64,000 nt of DNA from Ecdyonurus torrentis (Eukaryota; Arthropoda; Insecta; Ephemeroptera; Heptageniidae), in contig OX439135.1 in assembly GCA_949318235.1 (NCBI GenBank), forward strand, positions 23,700,957-23,764,956, written 5' to 3'. Position 1 is the stretch's first letter, and the number at the start of each line of letters is the position of its first letter. The notes beneath the pieces are model-generated. The model was given only the letters and a program-made list of their open reading frames with translations. It was not told where the DNA came from and did no database searches. Both the position numbers and the translations under genes were made by a program. This document shows positions 10,600-23,671 of this stretch, one piece after another.

Positions 10600-10800
10600 A
10601 ACACAAACGGAAGAACAAAGAGCACAAATACAGAAACATACAGAAAGAAACAAAACACGAGTCCGTGTGTCACTGACGCTTGGGTGCGAGTGCGAGTTGA
10701 GTGAAGAGTGAGCGAGGGAGAGAGACAGAGCTGAGCTGGCTGATAAATAGTTGGCTAAGCAAGACACTGAACTGGGGACTAGGGGTGGGGGGTGGGTGGG
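10600..10800 (-). promoter_or_regulatory. GC-richer promoter-like stretch upstream of exon 10081
   Basis: CpG-containing, purine-rich sequence (GAGCGAGGGAGAGAG, GGGGTGGGGGGTGGGTGG) 60-260 bases upstream of the ATG at 10537. Evidence is composition and position only; no CAGCTG is present. Confidence 0.35.
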
Positions 10801-10878
10801 GTAAGGGTAAGATGTTGTTGTCTGTTTTATTATGCTGTCACTTTTGCAAACATTTGACGGCCGAGGATTAATTGTATT

Positions 10879-11047
10879 ATTGGCTATAATAAAGGAACAA
10901 CGGTTTACAAGCCGACTTTAAACGATTTCGGTTGTATCCGCTTCCGTTTCTACTTACTACGCATGCGCAGTACGTCGAAACGGAAGCAGATGTGAGCGAA
11001 ATTGCTTATAGTCAGCCTCAAAACAGCTGTTCCTTTATTAGTCAATA
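10879..11047. mobile_element. Hairpin MITE family C, copy 2
   Basis: Begins ATTGGCTATAATAAAGGAAC and ends GTTCCTTTATTAGTCAAT. The same internal mirrored CGAAACGGAAGC / GCTTCCGTTTC flanks ACGCATGCGC. Same family as 9412-9578. Confidence 0.8.
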
Positions 11048-11176
11048 TGAAATTAGCAGTCACATTATAAAATTATAAATAATCAACTGGATACTGAGTT
11101 AAGATTTTAAGTTACAAAAATCTGTCTTAATTAATTTTTTTTTTTAATTTGGACGCAAGAGTAACTTAATTTCAAC

Positions 11177-11209
11177 AGAGATAGAGAGAGATAGAGAGAG
11201 AGAGAGATA

Positions 11210-11254
<45 letters not shown>
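11177..11254. repeat. GA microsatellite with GATA interruptions
   Basis: (GA)n broken by regularly spaced GATA units, then pure GA. Confidence 0.95.
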
Positions 11255-11256
<2 letters not shown>

Positions 11257-11930
11257 CAATAATAACAACATTTAAATTATAATTAATTCATCATATTGTT
11301 TTTGGATAAAAAAAGGCATTATTTTTCTTTTTCACAATTTAAAAATACAAAAAACAGACTATAGATTTTGCTGTTATGTAAAATTTTATCCCATTATATT
11401 TGGTTACGAAATACGAAACCATGGGTGCATTGCGTTAATTCAAGTCTCCATGCATATGCGAGCTGTAATAATATGCATTTCTGTATGTTTACTGACGATC
11501 AGCGTTTTTCAAGTGTGTTATACTCTAGCTTCCATGCGACATTATACTGACATTATATTACATTCATAATGCAGTATAAGCAGCGATCATCAGTTCATTT
11601 TATATCAACAGTTGCATTGTCATTACGCATTCTTGATGGATCCAGGGGGTGGGGGTAGAATTGCATGCTACAAAATGACAATGAACTATGGGTATTCAAA
11701 TATTGCGTATATTTTTTGTATAGGATACATAGCAAGAAAAACGAATATTTACGGCGCATTATACGGGGAACGGGGTCCAATAATTTCCTATCCTTTACGA
11801 TTTCTCGACTTTTTATTACATAGTATGCAAGAAATATTTTTTCATGTTATGCAGAAAAAATAATAATAATGATAAAAAAAATCGTCACCGCGATAAACTT
11901 CTTTGAGTCTAAATCCAAAAATTCAACTAT
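11255..11930. other. AT-rich spacer
   Basis: No gene is recognised. A plus-strand frame around 11612-11863 lacks coding features. CGGGGTCCAATAATTTCCTATCC at about 11770 resembles the CCCTAATTTCCTATCC repeat start near 22030. Confidence 0.4.
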
Positions 11931-11946
11931 CCTATGTAATTCTTAC

Positions 11947-12208
11947 CTCTAATATTATTTTTTCCATTACGTTTCTTAGCACTTTTGGTACGTTTTACAT
12001 TCTTTCTCTTCACGGACACTGATCTATGGAATTTATAATCAGGTTCCAATTGTTTAACATAAAGACGTAAATAATATGGTTTAAGAGTAAATTTTGTAGC
12101 AATTTTTCCAATACTAAAATGACGTTTTTCCAACAATAATTTTCTAGCTGCATCATATTTGCCTTTAAACTTAGCAATATGTATTTCAGCGCCAGTTTTA
12201 TCACACAT
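11947..12208 (-). CDS. First coding exon: HTH only, finger missing
   Basis: 87 residues before AGAG|GTAAGA (phase 1). Residues 13-58 are the family helix-turn-helix (KGKYDAARKLLLEKRHF..IGKIATKF..YLRLYVKQLEPDY), followed by a short very basic segment (KRKNVKRTKSAKKRNGK). The exon stops where the other family members continue with the linker and zinc finger. It is therefore either a deliberately short module with a basic tail or a copy that lost its 3' part and adopted a new donor. The frame is intact and the donor is consensus, so it is treated as functional. A CpG-rich stretch lies upstream. Confidence 0.65.
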
Positions 12209-12339
12209 TTTGATAACAGATTTATTAATATAATATGTATTTAAAATTGGGATACCAAATTAAAATATCGTGGATGAAACACATACAACCTTCTGACACA
12301 CCGAACAAACACAAACTGAACTGATTTGTTTTGATTTTG

Positions 12340-12545
12340 AGAACGCAGGCTGGGAGACAACGAGACGACAGATGCAGGATCGTGCCGTCTATGCCATGCT
12401 CATACTCGCTCCTGCTCCTGCCAAAGAGCCAATAACCCAACCTGCTTCGCCTGCGTCCTGCTTGATAGCCGGCTCCGAGCCCAACATGCTTGCATGCTGG
12501 GATGGCCACACCGGGCCACACTCTCGAAAGGAGGGAAGAAGAGAG
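12340..12545 (-). promoter_or_regulatory. GC-rich promoter-like stretch upstream of HTH-only exon
   Basis: About 200 bases of markedly higher GC (CTCCTGCTCCTGCC, GATAGCCGGCTCCGAGCCC) begin about 130 bases upstream of the ATG at 12208. Composition contrasts with the flanks. No known motif is recognised. Confidence 0.35.
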
Positions 12546-12559
12546 ACACATAGAATTTT

Positions 12560-13151
12560 GTTATTTTATTGAAACATTTTAATTTGTAACACTTATAAAG
12601 ATGTTTCCCTTTTGTGTTATAATTTGTTGATTATGTATGTATATTTTTATTTTGTCAAAATCTTTTTCCCTTTGTTTGTTTACTATCAGTTCATCGGCGC
12701 CGGCGGTTACGTTGTAATCATCAGATGAGGGAAAGCACTTTATTTTTCCTTTCTTCGATTTTTTGAAAAAACTACCGCATCGATTTCAATAAAAAAAAAA
12801 TAATAATAGTATATAAATATAAACAATAAATAAGGGATACTATAACTTTAACGCGATTTTTAAGCCAATATTATAATTAATTAACTGCATCACCGTTAGG
12901 TAGCATTAAACGTCATTACTATTGCATTTATTTGCATTGAAATTTTATTTTATTTCGGACTGTATAACGCAAAGTCTAAGTTTTTTGTTTTGTTTTTTTT
13001 TCCCTCAGACAGCCGGAACAAATTTAATTAGGGCTATATATTAAAGAAATACTTTCACCTTTCACGTTTAATAAAAATGGGGTGGATTTTGCTTCACCGG
13101 TTATAAACATTGATAAAAATTAAAATTATTTTACATGCGATATTTAGACAC

Positions 13152-13191
<40 letters not shown>

Positions 13192-13748
13192 AAACATGTA
13201 AATAGCGAGAGCTGCTCAGACATATCCAAAATTCTACAACATTTATTGCATTAATTTAGTTAATACAATAAATGCATTCATTTATAATATGATAATAAAT
13301 CACTAATGATAAGAGAAATGAACTCTAGTTCACGGAATTCTGCATCCGTCTCACATAACTCACAAGTCAATTGGAAAGATTTTTTTTTATTTTTTTTTTT
13401 ATTTTGACGTCTGGGCGATATTATAATAATTTTATGAAAAAAACATCCATTCATAAGAGAAACATAATGTCGATTTAGTAATAATTTTATATGCATTTTG
13501 AGCCATATGAAATACTTGCACATACGTAATAAATTTGTATACATAAATATACAAAGACACTTTTCCTTTTATCACTGTCACCACTGTGCGTAATATACTT
13601 ATTGATTAAAAAGAAAAATAAAAAAAAGTACGTATAATGCTATCTATATTATATGTTTAATTTATTACTTATCATTTCTCAATTCCTCTTATTCGTAGAA
13701 ATACATGAAGTTACGAAGTATGTCGAGTACTGACTGCGTTTTTTTTCC
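12560..13748. other. AT-rich spacer with GA tract
   Basis: A GA microsatellite lies at 13155-13187. 12725-12860 weakly matches the repeat at 9785. No coding signal. Confidence 0.45.
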
Positions 13749-13749
13749 T

Positions 13750-13996
13750 CTCCTTGCGCTTTGTCGCCATGTTTGTGGTATCTAATGCATTGTCCAGCAT
13801 AGGGGAAACGTCATTTTCTATTATTTTTCTCATATTCTTGTAGATTATTACGACCTACAAACAAGGCTTAGATTGAGTTTTGAAGCTTCGTTTGCTATTA
13901 AAAAAAAAAAAAAAAAAAAAAAAATCCTATGCTGGCCTGTGTATTTCTGACCAGCCAAATGGCGGCTTTTAAATATGAGTGAAACCTGCCTATAGG
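13750..13996. mobile_element. MITE family A copy, abutting family B
   Basis: Contains TCCTTGCGCTTTGTCGCC, GCATTGTCCAGCATAGGGG and TCCTATGCTGGCCTGTG, with an internal A run. It ends at CCTATA, which is also the first bases of the adjoining family B element. Confidence 0.75.
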
Positions 13997-14289
13997 GTGT
14001 TTGCATTCATATAAAAGTCAAAGCCATGTAAAACTAAAAGCACTAAATAACATAGGCTGAATAACTCATTCTGCCAGTTTAAAAATACTGAGCAATATTT
14101 GAGAGCATTGATGCTTTTGAATTAAGATTTCAATTATATGGAATAATAATAATAATAAACCAAAAATAAAGTTATTTTCCAAAGAAAGTAGCCAAAAAAC
14201 TACGTTTATCCTATGCTGAGCAATGTTACTCGTTGCTCCAGTATGGTATTGAAGCGCATTAAATATGACGTCACAAGTATACACCCTAT
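13991..14289. mobile_element. MITE family B copy 1 (TATAGGGTG termini)
   Basis: Starts TATAGGGTGTTTGCATTC, contains TATCCTATGCTGAGCAATG and ends AAATATGACGTCACAAGTAT ACACCCTAT. The same unit recurs at 14325, 32455, 32759, 38274, 42570 and 43488. Confidence 0.75.
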
Positions 14290-14324
14290 TTGTATAACGG
14301 TGCGCACTGCTGCACACACTGAGC

Positions 14325-14639
14325 ATAGGGTGCATATAGTGCATAGCATGCGGATGTCGTCATATTTGATGCACTTGTAGGCCATACTGGAGTAGTGCAT
14401 AACATTGCTCAGCATAGGACAAATTTGTTTTAGGCAATTTTCTTTGGAAAATCTGTTCATTTTTTGTTATTGTTATTTTTCTCAAATTCTTGAGATAATC
14501 ATTCAACATATTTACAGCAGCAATGCTCTCAAAAATATTGCATAGTATTTTTAAACTGGCAAAATTAGTTACTTTTCCTATGCCACCCATGTTATTGAGT
14601 TATGGCTTCGACTTTAACATGAATGCATACACCCTATAT
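14325..14639. mobile_element. MITE family B copy 2, opposite orientation
   Basis: From ATAGGGTGCATATAG with CGGATGTCGTCATATTTGAT to AACATGAATGCATACACCCT. Contains CATAACATTGCTCAGCATAG and TGCCACCCATGTTATTGAG. Confidence 0.75.
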
Positions 14640-15108
14640 AAAATACACCGAATTGCGCCATCTTGGTATTATCTCAAGCCTCTCTACCCAAGCCTAGAGC
14701 GTGAGCACCACCATCATACATTAGGTCTAATGTTTAGGTAGTGCTCTCGCTGGTTCCCAGGTAATACCAAAAGGGTACCATTCTTTTACCTTTCTTTGAT
14801 ATTGATAGGAAATAAATAAATAAATTAAAAAAAAAAAAAAATGGTTTCACCGGCAAGAAGCAAAGATCGGATGTTTTGTTATTGAAAAATTATGAATGCG
14901 CCTGCAAGCTTCATACGTAGGCTTTTTGTTGAACAAAATATTCAGTACTTTTACAATGTAATTGTGTAATGTATTTTTATTTATTTTGTAATTTTATCAA
15001 CGAGAGAGAAAGAGAGAGAGAGAGAGAGACAGAGAATGATATGCAATCGGGCAATCATTATAATGGTAAGGCAAACGAAGATTGGGATATTAGTATTTTT
15101 TTTTCATG

Positions 15109-15111
<3 letters not shown>
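14640..15111. other. Non-coding spacer
   Basis: No gene is seen. A short GA tract lies at 15003-15028. Confidence 0.4.

Positions 15112-15201
<90 letters not shown>
15112..15201. repeat. GA microsatellite
   Basis: About 90 bases of nearly pure (GA)n. Confidence 0.98.
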
Positions 15202-15203
<2 letters not shown>

Positions 15204-15592
15204 ACTCCAAAAACGTGAAAACAGGATACGAGAGTTAATAGTGACCAATAAAGCCATCTCTTGATCATAATTGAAATTAATGTTAGTGAGGGCTTACGCA
15301 TCGAATCTCGTCAGCTGTTCAGCGCGCCCTGAAGACATGGAAACAATCGTCATACCGCAAACTCTGAGACAAAGTTTTGGTTGACCAAACTGCCGGCAGA
15401 TGGCACTGCAATAGCGTACCTCAGATATTATAGTTAAGAAAAGACGCACACATTTTTTTATCGGGCCTATATATATTCTCTGGCGTCCGGCGAGCTGGGC
15501 AAGTTCGGATAATTTTATATGCGGAAAAAACAGATAACCGTTTATAAAAACGGTTAAAAATTACCACCATAAAAATAATATATATCAATTTA

Positions 15593-15599
<7 letters not shown>

Positions 15600-15634
<35 letters not shown>

Positions 15635-16180
15635 GATTTCGGCAGCACTAATATATATAATATATATATATTAGTGCTGCCGAAATCCGGATAAAATTAA
15701 AATCCGAATTTTGGAGAAAATTATCCGGATTCACTGATCCGTTTTAAATCCGGATCACGATCCGGATCAAATTATCTATTCATGTATCCGGATCGAGATC
15801 CGGATAGAAAATCGGATAACGGATAATTTTTTATCCGGATATCGAAATCCGGATTTTTTTTCGCTTAATATTTATCATAATTATATGAAATCGTGATCTG
15901 GGTCATTAATGTAGAAAAAATTAAACGGATCACGATCTTGATCAAATTATCCGGATCAATATTATCCGAATATAATCCGGATCTCGATCCGGATCAAAAT
16001 TATCCAGATTATATACGATCCGGATAAAATTAAAATCCGTATTTCGGATAGAAAGTTATCCGGATTCACTGATCCGTTTTAAATCCGGATCCAATATATC
16101 CGCCGCGCGGATCGTGATTCAGATATAAAATCGGATATAACGGATCAATAATTTTTTATCCGGATTTTTTTCGACACCTC
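15600..16180. mobile_element. ATCCGGAT-rich palindromic element
   Basis: An AT tract (15600-15630) leads into a perfect palindrome, ATCCGGATTTCGGCAGCACTA / TAGTGCTGCCGAAATCCGGA (15630-15692). About 480 bases follow in which ATCCGGAT, GATCCGGATC and TTATCCG recur dozens of times, ending ATCCGGATTTTTTTCGACAC. The inverted ends suggest a DNA-transposon derivative built of short palindromes. No ORF. Confidence 0.6.
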
Positions 16181-17298
16181 TGACTGCAAGCAGTAGGGGA
16201 ATATAGGGAATAGGTATATTGAAAACAATATAGCACGTATATTCAAAAAATCGCAAAAAAAAAAGTTGCCGCGCGATGTTTGTGAAACTTAAATAAAATG
16301 TAACCTACATTATGATTCAAACATGTGTTTGCCTATAATAACCTCCACCCACCCCTAAATAGACTTAACATCCGGTTGTTCTTCAAAAATTATAAAAAAA
16401 TGCTGGTTTTAGGGTCCCAGTTCAACTGGTAATAGGATTTGGGGCTTGGAAGTTGGATTTTCAGAATCAGCGAGTTCGATTTGGTCTACGTAGACATCAA
16501 CTTTGCCAAAATCTGACAAAAAGTTTTTTCGTAAAAAATAGGAAGGGTACCCCCTTGGTAATCTTGTCATTTTTATAAAAAAGAACGATCTTTTGCTATT
16601 TACTTCCGTTTAAAACGTCTCATGGCCATGAAACTTGAAACATTGTTGTTAAATATTTTTTTGGTTGCTTTCCAAAATTAACATTGACTTTATGTTGATT
16701 TGGCGTCGAGTTATTGCCAAAAACGCCAAAAAATTTCAAAAAATGATTAAAATTAGAACTTATTTGAAAATCGCAGTTTTCTCGACGCAAACAGTCACAA
16801 ATACCTAGGTACTACCTTGCATAAAAATTTTGATGATCTGCCACTGTAACTTGCCGAAATATGGCGATTACTATTGCTTCCGTGTCGAAACGTGGCCAGA
16901 ATGGGTGGTTTTGGTCAAAACTGAACAAAAATCATTTATCTCACGCACGTGTCAAAGGATACGTCCATAAATCGATTACAGCAGTCAGATTGCCGAAAAT
17001 CGCCATAGCCGATTTTTGGCGCCACTTTGAACTTTAAAAAATCGGTAAAACACCGTTTTTGGACGCATTTTTTATTTTTTTTTTAGTAAGATGTCTTTAT
17101 TATCGGCATCCCCGCGGTCGTTTTCCGTGGACCCTGTGATTCTGTGTCGAAAAGTGCCGACGGATACACGCAGCGCGCTATTTTCGGAAATATTTTAAAA
17201 ATTTATACATAGATATATATAAGTAACACACATAGCGAGACATTTCTGAGACGTCTCTAGGCACCACCCGCGATGTATATACCCATCTCTATTCTATG

Positions 17299-17332
<34 letters not shown>

Positions 17333-17660
17333 ATATACATATATATACACACAAACAGCGGCCTTCATATTATAAAAGAGACTCGCGCGGGTCGAACAGA
17401 GGCGATGTTTTATTTTTTTATTTTTTATTTTTATTTTTTTGAGCAGATCGCGTATTTTTAGTAATGGAGAAGAAAAACTTTTAGACAGTGCTAAAGCGGC
17501 CATGCCCATATATGGCCAAAAACGATAAAAAAAAAATAAAAAAAATTTATGTAGATAATTTATTTGACATATTTGACTGCATATAAGCGGCCATGCCTTC
17601 AAACAGTTCTGTGGCCCACCACATCGGATTTCGATCCGAGTAACGAGCGCGCGCAGCGTG
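16181..17660. other. Unassigned moderately complex sequence, probably an old transposon
   Basis: Higher complexity and CpG content than the flanks (CGCTATTTTCGGAAATATT, GCCGATTTTTGGCGCC) but with stops in all frames. The 13-mer AAGCGGCCATGCC occurs at about 17493 and 17585. An AT tract lies at 17299-17345. I do not recognise it. Confidence 0.35.
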
Positions 17661-17667
17661 TGAGGAA

Positions 17668-17725
17668 AATGGAGATTGGTAGGCCGTACGGACGCCTTGG
17701 CGTCATAGGCCTACCCATCTCCATT
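17668..17725. repeat. Compact hairpin
   Basis: ATGGAGATTGGTAGGCC is mirrored by GGCCTACCCATCTCCAT, with an inner GACGCC-TT-GGCGTC stem. The predicted stem is about 26 bp. Confidence 0.7.
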
Positions 17726-17804
17726 TGACGAACACGTGAGCACGTTCTCGGCTACTCTAAAACGTATAAGTGTATCGCTTTTGTAGTTATATTGGTTATG
17801 TGAA

Positions 17805-17841
<37 letters not shown>

Positions 17842-18195
17842 AAGAAATCGAGTTTTAAGAGAGGGCAAAACACCTCTGTGCGGGTGTAAATTTATATAAA
17901 ATGCAGTTGTCACTATTAATTGTTCTCAAAAGAGATCATGGCAAATGCCGTATCGTATAATAATATATATTTAAATTAAAAAATATATATTATAATTTGA
18001 AAATTCGAATAAAAAGGTTGAACTACCCCCAAGGGTTTTTTGGCATTTGTTATAACAAACAAACTATATATTGCGTTCGCACGCGATATATCACGCAAGC
18101 GCGCGCGCGCGCTTAGCAGCAAAATTTATTTTTAGATGAAAATAAAAGTAATTCGAATTTTTTTAAGGCTATATCCGCTGAATATATATATATAT

Positions 18196-20700
<2,505 letters not shown>

Positions 20701-20729
20701 AAAAATAGCAGATAACATATAATACGTAC

Positions 20730-21183
20730 CCATTTTGTTAGTCATATGTGTAGTAGAACCCAAATGTTTACTTAATTTGGAATATTGTCTCCAATTGACA
20801 TAACACTTACAATATTTACATACGATAGAACCATCAACAAATGTCAAGCCTTCAATATGGTATTTCCTAACTATCTCCTGTGCTTTTACAATTTCAAATT
20901 GTGTTTCTATCGGATATTTTTTACCTACATATACATTATCATTAATTAATGCATTACTACGTGATTTTCTATTTACAACATAACCAAGTTTTTGTGAATA
21001 ATAATTAGGTTCAATTTCACGTACATATTTCGATAAATAAGAGGGTATTAACCCGAATTGTTTAGCCACATTTGATGCACTTAAATTTGTATTTAAAACT
21101 ATTTCTCTAGCAGCATCGTATTTCGATTTATTTAATTTTATATGTTTAGTAACACTTTTTTCAGCCATTTCTTGATTAAACAT
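20730..21183 (-). CDS. First coding exon: HTH + CX2CX14HX5H finger
   Basis: 151 residues before ATGG|GTACGT (phase 1). The helix-turn-helix spans about 17-60 (KYDAAREIVLNTNLSASNVA.., YLSKYVREIEPNYY). The linker has the NVYVGKKYPI signature. The finger is C122-x2-C125-x14-H140-x5-H146 (CKYCKCYVNW). Two ATGs are possible: 21183 (MFNQE) and 21168 (MAEKS). The second aligns better with the start of the sister exon 22764. The pair share YYSQKLGY(V/L)VNRKS, so they are the youngest tandem duplicates in the array. A CAGCTG/GTTGGTA promoter pair lies about 90-120 bases upstream. The inferred product is a nuclear DNA-binding module. Confidence 0.8.
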
Positions 21184-21272
21184 TTAATATAATAAAAAAA
21201 GATTATATATATTAATATTATAATACTCTAAAACAGGAAACACATCAACACGAAATATAAATTTTACACAAA

Positions 21273-21312
21273 ATCAGCTGTTTTTTTTTTAATACAGAAC
21301 TACCAACTTTAT
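21273..21312 (-). promoter_or_regulatory. Core-promoter motif pair upstream of exon 20730
   Basis: On the minus strand: AAGTTGGTAGTTCTG (start about 21310), then AACAGCTGAT (21273-21282). AACAGCTGAT fits the Drosophila motif-5 consensus AWCAGCTGWT as I recall it. The same GTTGGTA then CAGCTG order and spacing occurs at 23324, 30209 and 32339. Confidence 0.6.
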
Positions 21313-22763
21313 AAAGATTAAAACAGGTAAAATCAATAATTTTAGAACAATAAAAGTACATTTTTAAAAAAAAAAATTGTAACTTTCTAAAGTTGATTTT
21401 TTTCTGTTGGTGAAAGGCTGATATATTTTTTTAGAATGTATAAATTGTCATTATTTTAATACTTTACTTGGGGTACGATTTAATTTTCAAATAAATTTTG
21501 AATTTCAGACTCGATATTTTTAATCATACTCATTACCGGTAAACAATTAGCATAAATTCATTCTATAACATTTAATACCGGTCATTTACCGGTACATATA
21601 AAATTATCTTATGGTGAAATAAGGTGTAATTATTCCATAATAAAAACATGAATATATTCTGAAATATTAATAATAGTAAAAATAGAATATTTTGGTAAAT
21701 TATATAAAAATTAGGCAATCATTATATCGAATGTAAATGGCAAATGCTCTAATTAATCGAGTATTAAACGTTAATAGATTTTAATACTTTGGGATAAATT
21801 CATGGAAATTATTATCACTGATTCTTTTATATATTGTAAGAAAAATAGGCCAATTTGAAATCGATTATCAGTTTCATGTCAAGAACTAGTTGACTGGAAA
21901 TCTTAACGAAAATATAATTAATTAAATTATTAATTAATTTATTAATTAATAAAAGTGTGTGTAACGTTAACAAAAAAAAAGCTTATTACCGGTGTTTGCG
22001 TGTTTCCAATCAAAATTGTGAATAAAAACGGCGGGGGATCCCTAATTTCCTATCCTATAGCATAATGAGACCATTCTAAAATCAAATTTTTGAGAAAAAC
22101 TAAGGCAAGTCTGAATGAGACTGCATGTTTTAGGCGCGTAATGAATTTTGACAAATATTCTTACCGGTAGAAGTATTGAATTTGATAATGTACTGTACAC
22201 AGAATTGTTACCGGTAAATATATTTTATCGAATCTCACGCTAAATTTGCAGTGTTATTCTTAAACGAAAAACACGCGGTAAGTTTAAATAGTAAAATATA
22301 TTACTACAAGCGTGTGTACGTAAAATTTGTATACTATGCCTCTGCAATTATATTATAATTTATATTAATTATATAGAAATATGATTTTCTACCTTACCGG
22401 TGCCCCTCATTTCATCTTTCCTTTTAAGATGTAAACAGTGAGCCAAAATAGTAAAAAATTACCGATTTAAAAAATATTTTTGCTTATAAATTTGCAATTT
22501 TTCTGCTATAATAGGAAAAGGGGCCAGTTTTCGGCAGCCTACTTTAACTTTTTTTTTTTTTACCCCAGAAAAGTTTATTTTCAAGAGCTGATAATTTTTT
22601 GTGTCATACATAAGAACCTACCCTAACTCCTTGATTTTTTCTTTAAGCGCAGTTGTGGCCGATTTTCCCACAAAAACAAATAAAGTGCCGAAAACTGGGG
22701 GTCTGCCGAAAACTGATCTATTTACCATACTTTAAAAACAAATAAAAATAAGAAAACACTTAC
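21313..22763. other. AT-rich intron-like DNA with ACCGGTAA words
   Basis: (T)TACCGGTAA occurs repeatedly (21535, 21580, 21990, 22165, 22210, 22397 and again near 23810-24010). A repeat with CCCTAATTTCCTATCC starts at 22030. No coding signal. Confidence 0.45.
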
Positions 22764-23199
22764 CAGATATATTACTTCTATGCGTAGATGAATTTAAATG
22801 TTTATATAATTTGGATAAATATTTCCAATTGACATAACACCTACAATATTGACATACGATCGATGTATTATTTTCAACTAATTCCAATCCTTCACTTTGA
22901 AATCTCTGTAATATTTCATCTGCTTTAGAAACTTCGAATGGTGTTGATATATCATATCTTCTACCAACATACACATTAGGTATAAATATATTAGATTTTC
23001 TATTAACTAAATAACCTAATTTTTGTGAATAGTAATTAGGCTCAACTAATTTTACATATTTTGATAAATATGCTGGTATAACACCACACTGTTTAGCGGC
23101 ATTTAATGCACTTAAATTACCATGGATTACTAGATTTCTAGCTCTATCATATTGTTCTTTATACAAATTTACATGTTTCATAACCCAAGGTTCATTCAT
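22764..23199 (-). CDS. First coding exon: HTH + CX2CX14HX5H finger
   Basis: 145 residues before TCTG|GTAAGT (phase 1). Helix-turn-helix at about 12-55 (KEQYDRARNLVIHGNLSALN.., YLSKYVKLVEPNYY). Linker signature NVYVGRRYDI. Finger C116-x2-C119-x14-H134-x5-H140 (CQYCRCYVNWKY). It is the sister of exon 20730, about 2 kb away in the same orientation. It starts at the first ATG; no acceptor is seen. An excellent promoter motif pair lies 125-157 bases upstream. Confidence 0.8.
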
Positions 23200-23321
23200 T
23201 TTTATATATTATTGCAAATTAATTAATTATTATTATTAATTAACAAAAAAAAAAAGGCACTAGAATTTTATACACACGAAATATTATAGAAAAAAATGTC
23301 AGTGAACTTTTTTTTTTAAGT

Positions 23322-23356
23322 AACAGCTGTTAGTTTAGGTTGAAAATATACCAACA
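23322..23356 (-). promoter_or_regulatory. Core-promoter motif pair upstream of exon 22764
   Basis: On the minus strand: GTTGGTATATTT (exactly KTYRGTATWTTT, which I recall as Drosophila motif 6), 15 bases, then AACAGCTGTT (exactly AWCAGCTGWT, motif 5). A GC box CACGCCCCC lies further upstream at about 23421-23429. Confidence 0.65.
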
Positions 23357-23579
23357 AAATAGCAAAATTACTAAATTTAGAAATATTGACTAGTCCACGA
23401 GGGCTCGTGAAATATAAAGGGGGCGTGTCCAAGTTGCCGGCTAATGCAAATTATTATGAAAATATTACGATTTTGTTGTTATTATGATATTATTAAAATA
23501 TGGTAAAATCCTAAAAATTGATTTGTGTTTATTTTATTATTATTATTAGTATTATTTTCAAAACATTGCAATCAATTCC

Positions 23580-23594
23580 CCCCCCCCCCCCCGG

Positions 23595-23668
<74 letters not shown>
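23580..23668. repeat. Poly-C followed by CT microsatellite
   Basis: Fourteen or so C, then about 72 bases of (CT)n. Confidence 0.97.

Positions 23669-23671
<3 letters not shown>

Noticed and set aside
14066..14741. Several overlapping frames
   Set aside because: They fall within MITE family B copies and are not maintained in the other copies.
15036..15301. Frames made of ER/RE or SL/LS repeats
   Set aside because: They are translations of the GA microsatellite, not genes. The same applies at 23525, 26641 and 30528.
20730..21183. Reading the HTH exons as complete single-exon genes
   Set aside because: All end within a few codons after a consensus GT donor in the same phase, in AT-rich read-through that is not conserved between paralogs, so the stop codons are intronic.
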